Below are positions 51,631 through 61,196 of a DNA stretch of 64,000 nt, in pieces. The notes under the pieces were generated by a model. It ran no database searches and was not told where the DNA came from. It worked only from the letters and a program-made list of their open reading frames with translations. Source of the stretch: Candidatus Acidiferrales bacterium. GTDB lineage: Bacteria > Acidobacteriota > Terriglobia > Acidiferrales > UBA7541. The stretch covers positions 1 to 64,000 of the forward strand of contig JASHRN010000171.1 of assembly GCA_030037335.1 (NCBI GenBank), written 5' to 3'. Each line of letters starts with the position of its first letter. Position 1 is the first letter of the stretch. Made by a program: the position numbers and the translations under genes.

Positions 51631-54513
51631 ATGACTGACGAGACCCGTAAACCCATGCTGACCGCCGGAACCAAAATTGGTCCCTATGTAATCGTCGCAC
51701 CCATCGGCAGCGGAGGCATGGGCGATGTCTACAAAGCCGAAGACACTCGCCTCGGCCGCACCGTCGCTCTCAAATTCCTCTCCGAAGAGCTGCGCAACGA
51801 CAAGCTTGCGCTCGAACGATTCGAGCGCGAGGCACGCGCCGTCTCCGCCCTGAACCATCCCGGCGTTTGCGTCCTGCACGACATCGGCAAATTCGAAGGC
51901 CATCACTTTCTCGTGATGGAACTTCTCGAGGGCCAAACCCTCCGCGAGCAAATGGCCGGAAAAGCGCTGCCGAACGATGTTCTGCTCGACCTCGCCATTC
52001 AAATCGCCGACGCACTCGACGCGGCGCACTCGCGCGGAATCGTTCATCGCGACCTGAAAACCACTAACATTTTCGTCACTTCTCGAGGCCATGCCAAGAT
52101 TCTCGATTTTGGCCTCGCAAAACAGTCGGCCGGCCGCGGCGTAGGCACGTTTGCATCGGCCACGGCAAGCAGCGATGTAACTTCCGATCATCTGCTCACA
52201 AGCCCCGGCGCCACTTTGGGCACGGTCTCCTATATGTCGCCCGAGCAGGCTCGCGGCGAAGAACTGGACGTGCGCTCCGATCTCTTCAGCTTCGGTTGCG
52301 TTCTCTACGAAATGGCTACCGGCCTAACGCCATTTACTGGCACCACCACCGCCGTGATCTTCGACATGATTCTCAACCGCATGCCCACCGCACCCAGTGA
52401 GATGAATCCGAACCTGCCGCCAAAGCTCGAAGAAATCATTGGCAAAGCCATCGAAAAAGACCGCGACCTTCGTTATCAAACAGCCGCTGAAATGCGAGGC
52501 GACCTGAAGCGCCTGAAACGTGATACCGACTCCTCGCGCGTCGCAACCGCAGCAACCACTTCGCAACGAATTCCCTCAGCCCCCGCCAGCGTCTCGCAAT
52601 CATCATCGAGCGGCTTTTCACGCACACCGTCAGCTCAAATTCCCGCTGCTTCGCCGGGGCAAGTCACAGAATCCCATGCCGAAAAACATTCGCTGTTGTG
52701 GCGCATCTTCCGCGATCCGCGGTGGTACTGGGCGCGCATAGGCGTTGCGGCGCTGTGCTTAGCCTTCGCCATCGCCGCGCATTACTGGGAGCGCTCCCAT
52801 TCGCTGCAAACTGCGTCTTCTTTTCAGCAGATGACCATTTCGCAGCTAACCACTTCCGGCGACGTCAGCCCAGCAGCTATTTCGCCGGATGGCAAATGGC
52901 TCGCCTATGTAGTCCATCAAAAAGAGGAGTCGCTCTGGATAAGACAAATGGCTACAGGCAGCACTGTCCAAGTGATCCCGGCAAGCGATACAAGCTACGC
53001 CGCCCTCGTGTTTTCTCGAGATGGAAACTACCTGTATTTCGTCGCGCGGCCGAAGGGAGGCACGCGCATTCTCGAGCAAGTGCCATCCGTCGGCGGCTCA
53101 GCTCGGACGATCCTCTCGGATATTGACAGCTCAATAGGCTTTTCGCCGGACGGCAACCAGTTCACATTCGTTCGCGATTCCAGCCAGAACAATACCTCCT
53201 CGCTAATGATCGCCAACTCGGATGGCTCGAATCCGCGCGCGCTGGCGACGGTTCACGATCCGGCGTTCTTCGGTGCTTTCGACATAGGCTCGTCGCCCTC
53301 CTGGTCGCCAGATGGCCAACGCATCGCCCCTGTGTTCGTGCAAAACGGCGTGTTTGCGGCCGCTGCACCCGAAACCGTTCTCGTTTCGAACGGCAAGCAG
53401 ACGCCGCTCGGAAGCGGTGGATGGAATCAATTGCGCCAGATGGCGTGGCTGCCGGACGGCTCAGGTGTAATTACCGAAGGAAGTCGTTCCGATGATCCTT
53501 CCGGCAACTCACAGATATGGGAGATCGAATATCCGAGCGGCGAAAAAAGAAGAATCACGAATGATTTGAACTTCTATGCCAACGCTAGCATCACCGCTGA
53601 TGGCTCGAAGATGGTTACCATCGAAGGGGTATTCCACTCCAGTTTGTGGCTGATGCCCGGTGAAGTATCGAAATTGGCTAATGCATCTCCGCATGAAATC
53701 GATCAGGATTCTGCAAGTGCGCAAGGTTTTCTCGGCGCTTCCTGGACGCCGAAAGGCGACATCCTCTCCGCTTACTACAACTCAGGGCAGACGGAATTGG
53801 CGAAGGTCTCTCCGGATACAGGCGAGTCCACAAATCTCGACATGAACCTCGCTGCCAGTATTGGGCCATCGACTTGTGGCAGCAGCGGCTACTTCGTTTT
53901 TATGACGAAACAGGGTGTCATGCGGGCAGATGTGGACGGCGGAAATTTGAAGCAACTCACCTCCAATCCAGCAGACATTTCTCCGGCGTGCTCGCCAGAT
54001 GGCAAAACAGTTTTTTTCGACCGCGTTTCGAATCAACAGACGACTCTATGGCGCGTTGGCGCCGATGGCCAAAACGCCGCCAAGGTTTCCGATAAGAGCT
54101 ACATCTTGCCGGCCGTTTCGCCTGATGGAAAGCACATTGCCGTCCTGGATTATGTGGATTCGCCGAAACTCATGCTGATCGTACTCGATGCGGCGACTGG
54201 CGCCGCCGAGTCGAGCTATCAGGTTCACGGCAACTCATTTTCGGTCGACCAAGGCGAAACTCGCATGGCTTGGACGCCAGACGGTCACGGAGTTGCATAC
54301 ATCGTTGATGATCCCGTTTCTGGCACCTCGAATCTATGGGAGCAACCTGTCGGCTCACCAGGAAGCAATCCGGCGCCGCCCCGACAGATCACCAATTTTC
54401 CTTCCTCGAATACACGCATTTGGTCTTTTGCCTGGTCGCTGGATGGGAAGCAACTTCTCCTGGCGCGCGGGCATGTTTCCAGCGACGCCATAATGCTCTC
54501 CAACCTTCACTGA
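51631..54513 (+). CDS. Ser/Thr protein kinase fused to TolB-like beta-propeller (second copy)
   Basis: 960 residues from ATG 51631; an upstream TTG would add nine residues. Kinase domain with [13 protein letters not shown]-binding K48, catalytic loop HRDLKTTN instead of the usual HRDLKPEN, DFGLAK and SPEQARGEE. The Pro-Glu to Thr-Thr change should be tolerated since D and N are kept. A Ser/Thr/Pro/Ala-rich juxtamembrane segment, one transmembrane helix (about 370-392; [18 protein letters not shown]) and a propeller of repeats such as [12 protein letters not shown] and WSPDGQRI follow. Same architecture as the gene at 5452. Divergent from DUF1800. Confidence 0.95.
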   Translation: MTDETRKPMLTAGTKIGPYVIVAPIGSGGMGDVYKAEDTRLGRTVALKFLSEELRNDKLALERFEREARAVSALNHPGVCVLHDIGKFEGHHFLVMELLEGQTLREQMAGKALPNDVLLDLAIQIADALDAAHSRGIVHRDLKTTNIFVTSRGHAKILDFGLAKQSAGRGVGTFASATASSDVTSDHLLTSPGATLGTVSYMSPEQARGEELDVRSDLFSFGCVLYEMATGLTPFTGTTTAVIFDMILNRMPTAPSEMNPNLPPKLEEIIGKAIEKDRDLRYQTAAEMRGDLKRLKRDTDSSRVATAATTSQRIPSAPASVSQSSSSGFSRTPSAQIPAASPGQVTESHAEKHSLLWRIFRDPRWYWARIGVAALCLAFAIAAHYWERSHSLQTASSFQQMTISQLTTSGDVSPAAISPDGKWLAYVVHQKEESLWIRQMATGSTVQVIPASDTSYAALVFSRDGNYLYFVARPKGGTRILEQVPSVGGSARTILSDIDSSIGFSPDGNQFTFVRDSSQNNTSSLMIANSDGSNPRALATVHDPAFFGAFDIGSSPSWSPDGQRIAPVFVQNGVFAAAAPETVLVSNGKQTPLGSGGWNQLRQMAWLPDGSGVITEGSRSDDPSGNSQIWEIEYPSGEKRRITNDLNFYANASITADGSKMVTIEGVFHSSLWLMPGEVSKLANASPHEIDQDSASAQGFLGASWTPKGDILSAYYNSGQTELAKVSPDTGESTNLDMNLAASIGPSTCGSSGYFVFMTKQGVMRADVDGGNLKQLTSNPADISPACSPDGKTVFFDRVSNQQTTLWRVGADGQNAAKVSDKSYILPAVSPDGKHIAVLDYVDSPKLMLIVLDAATGAAESSYQVHGNSFSVDQGETRMAWTPDGHGVAYIVDDPVSGTSNLWEQPVGSPGSNPAPPRQITNFPSSNTRIWSFAWSLDGKQLLLARGHVSSDAIMLSNLH

Positions 54514-54525
54514 GCGTCATCCGAT

Positions 54526-55512
54526 TCAGCGCGGCGACAGCCCTGAATGCGCGCGGCAAAATTCCACAATACGCGCGTCCGCCCAGAACCGTTGCCCATC
54601 CTTCTTGCGCCCAATGAACGCGCAATGCCCGCCATGGCGCGGAGTTTCCAGCGTAATTCGCGGATTCGCACCGATCTTCGCCGCGTCGAACGACCGAAAT
54701 GGAATCATCGGATCATCCTGCGCTAAAAGAACCAACGCCGGCACCTCAATCTTGCAAAGCAGCGGAAGCGCACTGGATTTCGCATAGTAGTCATTCGCAT
54801 CGCGGAAATTACAAAACTTCGCCGTGATCGCATCGTCGAATTCCCGCACGCTCCGCACTTTTTTCATTCCATTCAACGGATACTGCCCCGGAAAGAGCGC
54901 TGACTTTTGCTCCATCCTCCGTTTCAGCCGCCGCACAAAATGCCTCTCGTAAACGCGATTCCGAAATTCGCCGATCGCGTCGGCGCATGCGCCCAGGTCG
55001 CACGACGGACAAATCCCCGCTACTGCGCGCAGTTGCGGCGGAGCCGCAGCGCCAAATTCGCCCGCCATCTTCAGTACCAGGTTCCCGCCCATCGAAAATC
55101 CGGTCGCGAAAATTTCCGGAAGTTGATCCCGCTCAATCAGCTCGCGAACCACCGCGCACACATCGCAGCTCAAGCCGGAGTTGTAAAGTGTCGGCGTCAG
55201 TTTTTCCGTTCCGCCGCAGTTCCGCTGATTTAATCGCAGAACGTTGAATCCCGCGCCAAACGCGCAATCCGCTGTGCCCAGCATGTAGCCGGAATCGCTC
55301 GAACCTTCCAGGCCGTGCAGCAGCACCAGCGTCGGATGCTCGCGCGGCTCCGTCTGCCAGTGGCAATCCGCGCGCACCTGTGTCCCCGGCTCAGTTTCAA
55401 AAAATCGCGGAGTGGCCGCCTGCAAATGCGCGTACCGCCGGCGCCAAAAAGCGGCGGCAATAGTCATCAGATGAGGATTGCGAAGAAGAAACGGAGGCTC
55501 AAATTCCTTCAT
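54526..55512 (-). CDS. YheT-like alpha/beta hydrolase
   Basis: About 328 residues. FEPPFLLRNPHLMTIAAAFWRR at the start, LVLLHGLEGSSDSGY, the nucleophile elbow GFSMGGNLVLKM (Ser), the aspartate in LAQDDPMIPF and the histidine in PRHGGHCAFIGRK give a full catalytic triad of the YheT/ABHD1-3 family (COG0429). Likely an esterase or acyl hydrolase; substrate unknown. Start chosen at ATG 55512; TTG at 55521 is the alternative. Converges on kinase gene 2 with 12 nt between stops. Confidence 0.9.
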   Translation of the reverse strand: MKEFEPPFLLRNPHLMTIAAAFWRRRYAHLQAATPRFFETEPGTQVRADCHWQTEPREHPTLVLLHGLEGSSDSGYMLGTADCAFGAGFNVLRLNQRNCGGTEKLTPTLYNSGLSCDVCAVVRELIERDQLPEIFATGFSMGGNLVLKMAGEFGAAAPPQLRAVAGICPSCDLGACADAIGEFRNRVYERHFVRRLKRRMEQKSALFPGQYPLNGMKKVRSVREFDDAITAKFCNFRDANDYYAKSSALPLLCKIEVPALVLLAQDDPMIPFRSFDAAKIGANPRITLETPRHGGHCAFIGRKKDGQRFWADARIVEFCRAHSGLSPR

Positions 55513-55608
55513 CAACTCCAATCTACGTCACGTAAGACCTCTCCGCAACCCGACGGCCGAGTTTCGACAACTTTTTGCGTGTCTTATTTTGAAATGCGGA
55601 GAATTCTG

Positions 55609-56232
55609 TCAGAAGTGAAAAACAATCCCAGCGGACACGCGCGGCTCGCTTTGCCTGCCCTGGTACAGTCGGGTCATCACATCATCGATTTGAATCACTC
55701 GCACCGAAAAAAACGGAAGCGCATGGATGTCGAGCCCGCCGCCGAGCGCCGTCGCAAAAGAGGTATCAGATCCCGGGCTAATTAAACTCGGATTTGTAAA
55801 TGCGCCGACCGATTCGTGCGCGAACCCTAGCTCCGCGTGCACAAACGGCGAAATCGGCCCCGGCAGCGACAATTGCGGCCCAAACAGATACGTCCTCACC
55901 CGCACGCTTCCGCCACTCAGCGACCCGTACTGTTCGCCAAAATCAGCCTTCGCGCTCAGGAATGGCACAAATTTGTACGCCGCAGAAAATTCCCACCCGA
56001 AAAGATTGGGATGCTGCGTAGCGATTGTAGGAGCGACAACGATCTGGCACTGCGGGCTGCACGGCGGATTGTTCTCTTGCTGAAAAGTTATGTTTCCGCG
56101 CAGGTACGAAAACCCGCCGTACAGCTCAACTTTGTCCTGCGCCTTCGCCGTCCCCGCCAAAGCAAACATCATGGCGCATAGAAACGCCGCAGCCTCAAGA
56201 ATCACCTTGCGCGTTGGTTTGAGCGGTCCCAT
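55609..56232 (-). CDS. outer-membrane beta-barrel protein
   Basis: 207 residues from ATG 56232, which has GGAGGTGC directly upstream; upstream extensions lack a signal peptide. Signal peptide about 9-31 ending AKAQ. The mature part opens with KVELYGGFSYLRGNI and ends with the aromatic VSAGIVFHF, typical of small OmpA/OmpW-like eight-stranded barrels; SPFVHAELGFAHESVG and SFATALGGGLDI are alternating-pattern strands. It contains one disulfide-like CSPQC pair. Role unknown. Divergent from the rhodanese gene. Confidence 0.8.
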   Translation of the reverse strand: MGPLKPTRKVILEAAAFLCAMMFALAGTAKAQDKVELYGGFSYLRGNITFQQENNPPCSPQCQIVVAPTIATQHPNLFGWEFSAAYKFVPFLSAKADFGEQYGSLSGGSVRVRTYLFGPQLSLPGPISPFVHAELGFAHESVGAFTNPSLISPGSDTSFATALGGGLDIHALPFFSVRVIQIDDVMTRLYQGRQSEPRVSAGIVFHF

Positions 56233-56257
56233 AAGCACCTCCGAGTTCGCCGTTCTC

Positions 56258-56286
56258 GCTTTAACGATGCCCCATGCCCTCGTCAA
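56258..56286 (-). promoter_or_regulatory. possible promoter of the beta-barrel gene
   Basis: On the minus strand, TTGACG (56286-56281), a 17-nt spacer and TAAAGC (56263-56258). The -35 is good, the -10 weak. Confidence 0.35.
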
Positions 56287-56361
56287 GTTGGATGCAGACG
56301 TCCCTCCCGCAGCGTCACCGAGCCAATTTCCCTGGCATCCCAAGTTATGGGAGGCCTTTTT

Positions 56362-56727
56362 ATGATTTCGACTATCACCCGCGATGAACTGAAGAAAAAA
56401 ATCGACCGTCACGAAAACTTCTTGCTTCTCGAAACGCTTGAGCCGCCAAACTACGAAGCCACGCATCTTCCCGGCGCAATCAACCTTCCTCCATCTCGTC
56501 TGCAGGAGCTCGCCCCCAAACTCGCGCCCAAAAAAGATCGGGAGATCGTCGTCTACTGCGCGAGTCCCACATGCCACGCATCTGAAAACGCCGCCAAGGC
56601 CTTGGCGGAAATGGGCTACACCAACGTCAAAGACTACGCGGAGGGTAAATCAGACTGGATGGACGCCGGCTTTCCAACCGTGAAGCCGGGCGCCAAATCA
56701 GCGTCGCAGCAAAACAAGAATCCCTAG
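56362..56727 (+). CDS. rhodanese-domain protein
   Basis: 121 residues from ATG 56362, chosen because GGGAGG lies 7 nt upstream; an ATG 15 nt earlier would overlap that site. Single rhodanese domain: YEATHLPGAINLP near the start and the active-site cysteine C66 in VVYCASPTCHAS, where the loop CASPTC is of the small (CRxGx[R/T]-like but divergent) type. It probably transfers or binds sulfane sulfur. No signal peptide. Divergent from the beta-barrel gene. Confidence 0.85.
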   Translation: MISTITRDELKKKIDRHENFLLLETLEPPNYEATHLPGAINLPPSRLQELAPKLAPKKDREIVVYCASPTCHASENAAKALAEMGYTNVKDYAEGKSDWMDAGFPTVKPGAKSASQQNKNP

Positions 56728-56748
56728 AGGGACGAAGCTAGGTCCTGC

Positions 56749-57411
56749 TCAGTACGTGAGTGACCACCCAATCAGCGTCGCTGCAAGCACCATCATCAGC
56801 ACGCCCAGGCTGACCAGGCTCAGCACTCTTCCGTGCCCCAGCAACGAGTCGCGCGTCTGCCGATGTCCGCACAGCAGAATCAGCACAAACGCGACTGCAC
56901 CCCATGCCAGCGTAGGAGGCAGCCCGCGATACCGCCCGATCATGGAGAGGAATTGCCCCGGCACTTGCCCCTCAGGTATCCACCACGGAATCATCGGCGT
57001 CACTGCCGCGGCCACCACGAACGTGAGCACCTTTTTCGTGACCCACCGCTTGATTTTGGGCCGCGTTCCTCTGAGCTTCGCGCGGCGCCAGATGAAGTAA
57101 TCCCACGCCAGCAATGCCCCAATAATCGGCAGCCATCCGTGCATCGCCGCTTTGTTATCGAGCCAGAGCCATGCCCCAAAAAGCTTTCCGGCATGATGCC
57201 CGTGCGCATACGTGAGTCGCGGCAGCACCAGCCACGCCGCCGCTGAATTGCACGCCGCCGCCGCAAACAGCGTGAGCAGGCTCATCAGTTGAAACCACTG
57301 CCGCGTTGGCACAGCGCCGCAACCGACACACACCCGGTGCTTGGGCTCGAATTCCTGCCCACAACGATCGCAGAAGAAGTCCTGCGCCAGCGGATTTGCC
57401 GTCGCAGCCAT
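56749..57411 (-). CDS. membrane protein with N-terminal zinc ribbon
   Basis: 220 residues from ATG 57411 (a GTG two codons earlier is an alternative). A CDRCGQEFEPKHRVCVGCG zinc-ribbon-like motif (residues 14-32) precedes about five or six hydrophobic helices. The central loop is strongly basic (RRAKLRGTRPKIKRWVTKK). I know no function for this combination. Converges on the rhodanese gene. Confidence 0.7.
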   Translation of the reverse strand: MAATANPLAQDFFCDRCGQEFEPKHRVCVGCGAVPTRQWFQLMSLLTLFAAAACNSAAAWLVLPRLTYAHGHHAGKLFGAWLWLDNKAAMHGWLPIIGALLAWDYFIWRRAKLRGTRPKIKRWVTKKVLTFVVAAAVTPMIPWWIPEGQVPGQFLSMIGRYRGLPPTLAWGAVAFVLILLCGHRQTRDSLLGHGRVLSLVSLGVLMMVLAATLIGWSLTY

Positions 57412-57529
57412 TCCCACAAGCCTAGCCCTCGGCGCCCGGCGCGGCTACTGTACGTTTGTGCAGATTTAGCGCAGGTACTGTGAATTTCAGCAAGTTTCGA
57501 GGCACCGAAACTACCTATAAACAAAGACT

Positions 57530-57544
57530 TTAGCAGCGTGCTAA
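57530..57544 (+). repeat. inverted repeat upstream of the XRE operon
   Basis: TTAGCA-GCG-TGCTAA, a perfect 6-bp palindrome with 3-nt spacer, 72 nt upstream of the -35 of the 57664 operon; it could be an activator or repressor site. Confidence 0.35.
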
Positions 57545-57609
57545 GTTGTTGGATGTCGGTGTGATTTTAGGCTTTCCGGTGCTTGCCTACCGCCCCATAG
57601 TAAAGCATA

Positions 57610-57639
57610 CTTGACATTTAGACAAGAGATATTTACAGT
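57610..57639 (+). promoter_or_regulatory. promoter with overlapping palindrome, XRE operon
   Basis: Perfect TTGACA at 57611-57616, a 17-nt spacer and TACAGT at 57634-57639. CTTGAC at 57610-57615 and GACAAG at 57621-57626 form an imperfect palindrome (CTTGnC...GnCAAG) over the -35 box, a plausible operator for the XRE protein encoded at the end of the operon. Confidence 0.5.
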
Positions 57640-57663
57640 GTCCGATGGCGGAGGGCATTGCTA

Positions 57664-58083
57664 ATGAACGAGGCGCCTGGGAGTTGCAAGGGATATTCGC
57701 GATGGACGCAACCATGGGTCCTGTGGGGCGCGGCGGGGTCGGTGACAGGCCTTGCGGTGGCGTGGGTCTTTCATAGTGAGAAGCTGAATTCTCCGAGCCG
57801 GATTGTTCTCGGATTCCTACCAGCTCTCTTGTGGATTATCTGTGTAGTGGCTCTAGTCCGCAAAATTCGCACATCGGACGAAATGGTAAAGCGCATTCAG
57901 ATGGAAGCCGCGTCCATCGCTTTTGTTGCGACAATCATTCTCAATTACGTTTTCGTCGGACTGGACGCCTCTCTGGGACTGGACGCCGCGAGAATTTACA
58001 CCGTGGAAGCGGGTGTCCTCGGAGCCGCCGGCATAGTGATTTGGGCAGTCGCTACTGCATTTCTAACCCGGAGATATCGATGA
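57664..58083 (+). CDS. small four-helix membrane protein
   Basis: 139 residues from ATG 57664, which has GGAGGG about 8 nt upstream. About four helices with IRTSDEMVKRIQMEAASIAFVATIIL in the middle, which resembles DUF2178-like membrane proteins often encoded with small XRE regulators. No enzymatic motif. Its stop overlaps the next start (ATGA), so it is translationally coupled to the glutaredoxin gene. Confidence 0.75.
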   Translation: MNEAPGSCKGYSRWTQPWVLWGAAGSVTGLAVAWVFHSEKLNSPSRIVLGFLPALLWIICVVALVRKIRTSDEMVKRIQMEAASIAFVATIILNYVFVGLDASLGLDAARIYTVEAGVLGAAGIVIWAVATAFLTRRYR

Positions 58084-58613
58084 AAAACGCCTCTTCAGCT
58101 TCGGAAGCCACCAAGGAACAGCAGTGCACGTTGAAGAACCTCTACTTCGGTCTGCTAGTATTTGCAATCCTCTATGCGGGCGGTGTGGTTTTCTGCGCCT
58201 ATAGAGACGATTGGCCCGCCCTCCTTTTGTGGTTGGTATTGTTGCCTTGCGCGAGATGGGTGGGCCTGCGTCTTGCTCCCATCACATTGAAACGCAGGGG
58301 CTATGGCTCCGTTGACGACAGGCTGCCTGCTAGCGTGAACAAGGCCCGTGTCGAGGTTGCTTTTTACTCTTACAACGGCTGTCCGTTCTGCCCGATCCTG
58401 AAAGGCCGCCTGGAAGCTTTGCAAAAGGAGATGGATTTCACCCTCAGGGAAATAGACCTTACGCTTAAGCCGCAGGTGGCATCAAGCAAAGGAATTCAGT
58501 CTGTTCCGGTGGTGGAGGTAGGCGACAAGCGCTTGCTCGGAAACGCCACGACCGAGCAGCTAGCTGAATTCATTGCTGGAGTGAAAACCTCCGAAGCCGT
58601 TCTTCCCGCTTAA
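58080..58613 (+). CDS. membrane-anchored glutaredoxin-like protein
   Basis: 177 residues from ATG 58080, which overlaps the preceding stop by 4 nt. Two hydrophobic helices (about 20-40 and 46-64) are followed by a thioredoxin/glutaredoxin fold (about 90-170) with active-site CPFC (C101, C104), the cis-Pro loop SVPVVEVGDKRLLG and a last helix. With a short N-terminus before two helices, the domain should face the cytoplasm, but topology is unproven. Middle gene of the XRE operon; could link thiol redox state to the operon, which is inference. Confidence 0.8.
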   Translation: MKNASSASEATKEQQCTLKNLYFGLLVFAILYAGGVVFCAYRDDWPALLLWLVLLPCARWVGLRLAPITLKRRGYGSVDDRLPASVNKARVEVAFYSYNGCPFCPILKGRLEALQKEMDFTLREIDLTLKPQVASSKGIQSVPVVEVGDKRLLGNATTEQLAEFIAGVKTSEAVLPA

Positions 58614-58617
58614 CCGT

Positions 58618-58830
58618 ATGAAAAATCGTCTTCGCGTTCTTCGAGCCGAGCGTGAATGGTCCCAGGCGGAATTGGCCCACCAGCTCCGTGTGTCTCGCCA
58701 GACCGTGAACGCCATTGAAACTGGCAAGTACGACCCCAGCCTGCCGCTCGCGTTTCGCATTGCGAAGCTGTTCGATGCGCCTATCGAATCAATTTTCGAA
58801 TTGAACCCTGAGGAACAAAGTCCTTCCTAA
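58618..58830 (+). CDS. XRE-family transcriptional regulator
   Basis: 70 residues, a stand-alone helix-turn-helix: RLRVLRAEREWSQAELAHQLRVSRQTVNAIETGKYDPS then LPLAFRIAKLFDAPIESIFEL. This is the short YgzD/XRE type usually co-encoded with a membrane protein, as here. It begins 4 nt after the glutaredoxin stop. Probable target is the CTTGAC palindrome at the operon promoter. Its stop overlaps the stop of a decayed Amt fragment on the other strand. Confidence 0.92.
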   Translation: MKNRLRVLRAEREWSQAELAHQLRVSRQTVNAIETGKYDPSLPLAFRIAKLFDAPIESIFELNPEEQSPS

Positions 58831-58961
58831 AACTCCTCATACGCGCGCTCGCCGTGGAGAGACACATCCAAGCCGGCCTCTTCGGTCGCCTGCTGCACCT
58901 GCGAACTCAATTCCTGCGCCAAAATTCGACGGAAGCCGAAGACCTCAGCCAGGAAGTTCAA
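58827..58961 (-). pseudogene. remnant of an ammonium transporter (Amt) C-terminus
   Basis: The minus strand reads about 45 codons ending EEAGLDVSLHGERAYEEF then TAG; GLDVSxHGERAY is the conserved cytoplasmic C-terminal tail of Amt/MEP ammonium transporters. Upstream, 58962-59205 holds no frame that continues the transporter's helices, and rnpB begins at 59206, so the rest of the gene is missing. No start codon or ribosome site supports independent expression. Identification rests on this short motif only. Confidence 0.5.
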
Positions 58962-59205
58962 CCTTGACGGTTGTGAAGATATCAATGATCCTCAACATTC
59001 CATGCGTGAAGATGAACGCCCACGCGCGACGGAGACGTGGAACGGCACTGCTCAGCAAGAGGGTCACTCGCGGGATTGCTCGCCCAAAGTCATCAATCGG
59101 GGCACTTGGATGATTAACGGACAAACGGAAGTTTGTACCGAGTGTTCGAGTCAACAAAGAATATTCGTTATTGTCGGCGCCGTATTTCTCTAGGGCGAGT
59201 ACTTT

Positions 59206-59693
59206 AGCGGGCGAAGCTATAAGCCGGATTTTGTGCGCCGCGAATCGCGCTGAGATTTCTCTCGAACGCAACCCGCAGCGTGGCGATCATTCCTCTGGGC
59301 CTTCGATCACTCGAAAGGCTCGATGCGGCCTACCCGAGGGTTTTCCTGCATCGGGCCGGGCCAGCCCTACCCTCCTATTTGGCCTTGCTCCACGCGGGGC
59401 TTGCCTTGCCTCCGGTGTCGCCACCGGAGCGGTGGGCTCTTACCCCACCTTTTCACCCTTGCCTGTGCCGCGCTAGACAAGGCCAGCCTGAGGTTTTGCC
59501 TCCGGCCGGCCGCCGAGCGCAATTCTCACCGGCGGTATCTTCTCTGTGGCGCTTTCCGTAGCAGAATCCTCGCGAATTCCGCCCCCTGGCGTTACCAGGC
59601 GCGTTGCCCTGCCGTTAAAACGGCGGAGTCCGGACTTTCCTCCAGCGCATCGCCTTGCGGCAAACGCGCCAGCGATCACCTGCCCCGCCCGCT
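59206..59693 (-). ncRNA. rnpB: RNase P RNA
   Basis: The minus strand contains the universal elements: GAGGAAAGTCCGGACTCC near the 5' end, ACAGAGAAGATACCGCC in the central core and ATAAGCCGGATT near the 3' end. Helix P1 forms from AGCGGGCG (59693-59686) and CGCCCGCT (59213-59206). The 5' end lies exactly 7 nt downstream of a perfect TATAAT. The RNA, about 488 nt and long for the bacterial A type, is the catalytic part of the tRNA 5'-processing enzyme. Confidence 0.96.
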
Positions 59694-59699
59694 CATTTC

Positions 59700-59728
59700 A
59701 TTATAATCGCAGGCTTCGATAGCATCAA
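59700..59728 (-). promoter_or_regulatory. rnpB promoter
   Basis: On the minus strand, TTGATG (59728-59723), a 17-nt spacer and a perfect TATAAT (59705-59700), with the RNA 5' end predicted at 59693. Confidence 0.75.
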
Positions 59729-59948
59729 TTGCCGCTCGCGCTTTTGTGTCTCGCTCGCTTGCGCTTCCCTAATGCAGCACAGGAACGTTACGATTACTCA
59801 ATTTCGCCGCGTCTAAGGACAGAAACGCCTGAGAATGAAACAGCATCAGAATTCCAGAGCCGCGAAGCCTTACCGTACTCGCTGTTTGGAGGATCCGTTT
59901 CGCCATGCTTTTGGCTTGCAACGTAACGCTCATGTTCGGGAGATGCTC

Positions 59949-61019
59949 ATGCGCTCTGCGGCACTGCCGCTCGCTCTTTTCGCGTTAGCTTTTGCTGCTC
60001 TCGCTCAAACGCAAAAACCTGCTCCGCAAAAAACGCCTCAGTACGGCCATTGGGGACCTTCCGGCTATCACCTCGTCAAGACCATTCCCATTCCCGGCGA
60101 CCACTCCTACGACGGTCTCGCATTCGACCCCGCACGTCGCCGCTTGTTCGTTGCCCACGGCGTTCACGTTGTTGTCGTCGACCCCGACACCGCAAAAATC
60201 GTCGGCGATATTCCCAACACTCTCGGCGTGCACTCGATCGCGCTCGCGCCCGACATCAATCGCGGCTTCATCACCGACGGCCAGACCAACAACGTCACCA
60301 TTTTCAGCTTGGACACACTCAAAGTCATTGGCCTCGCGCCCACCGCCACCGAGCCCAATTCCATCGCTTACGACCCTGCCACCAAGCGAATTTTCACCAT
60401 GAATCATCGCTCCAGTACGGCCACCGCAATCGACGCCGTTACCGGCGCAATCATTGGTGACATTCCTCTAAATGGCGAGCCGACCGCCGTCGTTGCCGAC
60501 GGTCGCGGCCACATTTACGTCAATCTCGCCAGCACCAGCGAGGAACTCAAAATCAACTCCAAAAACCTTGCCATTCTCAATCGTTGGCCGATGTCTCCTT
60601 GCATCGAACCGAGCGGCCTCTCCATGGACCTCAAGCACCGCTTCCTTTTCATCGGCTGCTGGAACGACCGAATGGCCATCATGAACGCCGACAACGGAGA
60701 AGTCCTCGCCGCTCCCGCCGCCGGTTCGCGTGCCGGAATGGGCCGCTTCGATCCCGGAACCCAGTACGCCTTGAGCGCCAACGACGATGGCACGCTCACG
60801 ATTGTCATCGAGGCCGCCGATAACCGCTTCAACGTCGTCGAGAACGTCGAAACCGAGCACGGCGCGCACACAATGGCCCTCGATCCTACCTTGCATGAGG
60901 TTTTTCTGGTCACCGCGCAATATCAGCCGCCACCTAAAAAAGCTCCCCATGCCCTGCCGCAAATGATTCCCGGCACAGTCCACGTCCTCGTCTTTGGCCG
61001 CGATTACAACTATCGCTAG
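59949..61019 (+). CDS. YncE-like secreted beta-propeller protein 1
   Basis: 356 residues from ATG 59949, with GGGAG 6 nt upstream. Signal peptide about 3-16 (ALPLALFALAFAALA). The mature part is a seven-bladed YVTN/YncE-type propeller: HLVKTIPIPGDHSYDGLAFDP, LFVAHGVHVVVVDPDT and NSIAYDPATKRIFTMNH are repeated strand patterns. No catalytic motif. It is the first of three tandem paralogues. Such surface or periplasmic propellers may bind DNA, peptides or peptidoglycan; which applies is unknown. Confidence 0.85.
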   Translation: MRSAALPLALFALAFAALAQTQKPAPQKTPQYGHWGPSGYHLVKTIPIPGDHSYDGLAFDPARRRLFVAHGVHVVVVDPDTAKIVGDIPNTLGVHSIALAPDINRGFITDGQTNNVTIFSLDTLKVIGLAPTATEPNSIAYDPATKRIFTMNHRSSTATAIDAVTGAIIGDIPLNGEPTAVVADGRGHIYVNLASTSEELKINSKNLAILNRWPMSPCIEPSGLSMDLKHRFLFIGCWNDRMAIMNADNGEVLAAPAAGSRAGMGRFDPGTQYALSANDDGTLTIVIEAADNRFNVVENVETEHGAHTMALDPTLHEVFLVTAQYQPPPKKAPHALPQMIPGTVHVLVFGRDYNYR

Positions 61020-61196
61020 TCTTCAGCGAAAAGTGCCGTCGTCTCGTATGAAACCTCGCGTCCCTTCCGCGCGTCCATTCTCAACGGAGGCGCTTGCGCC
61101 GGTGCGGGCGCGGGACGAATCATCCGCTGCCTTGCGCCCGTCGAGTGCTTCGTTGCGCAAATTTCAGTGCGCCCTGAATTGAGAGAGGAGCTTGCG

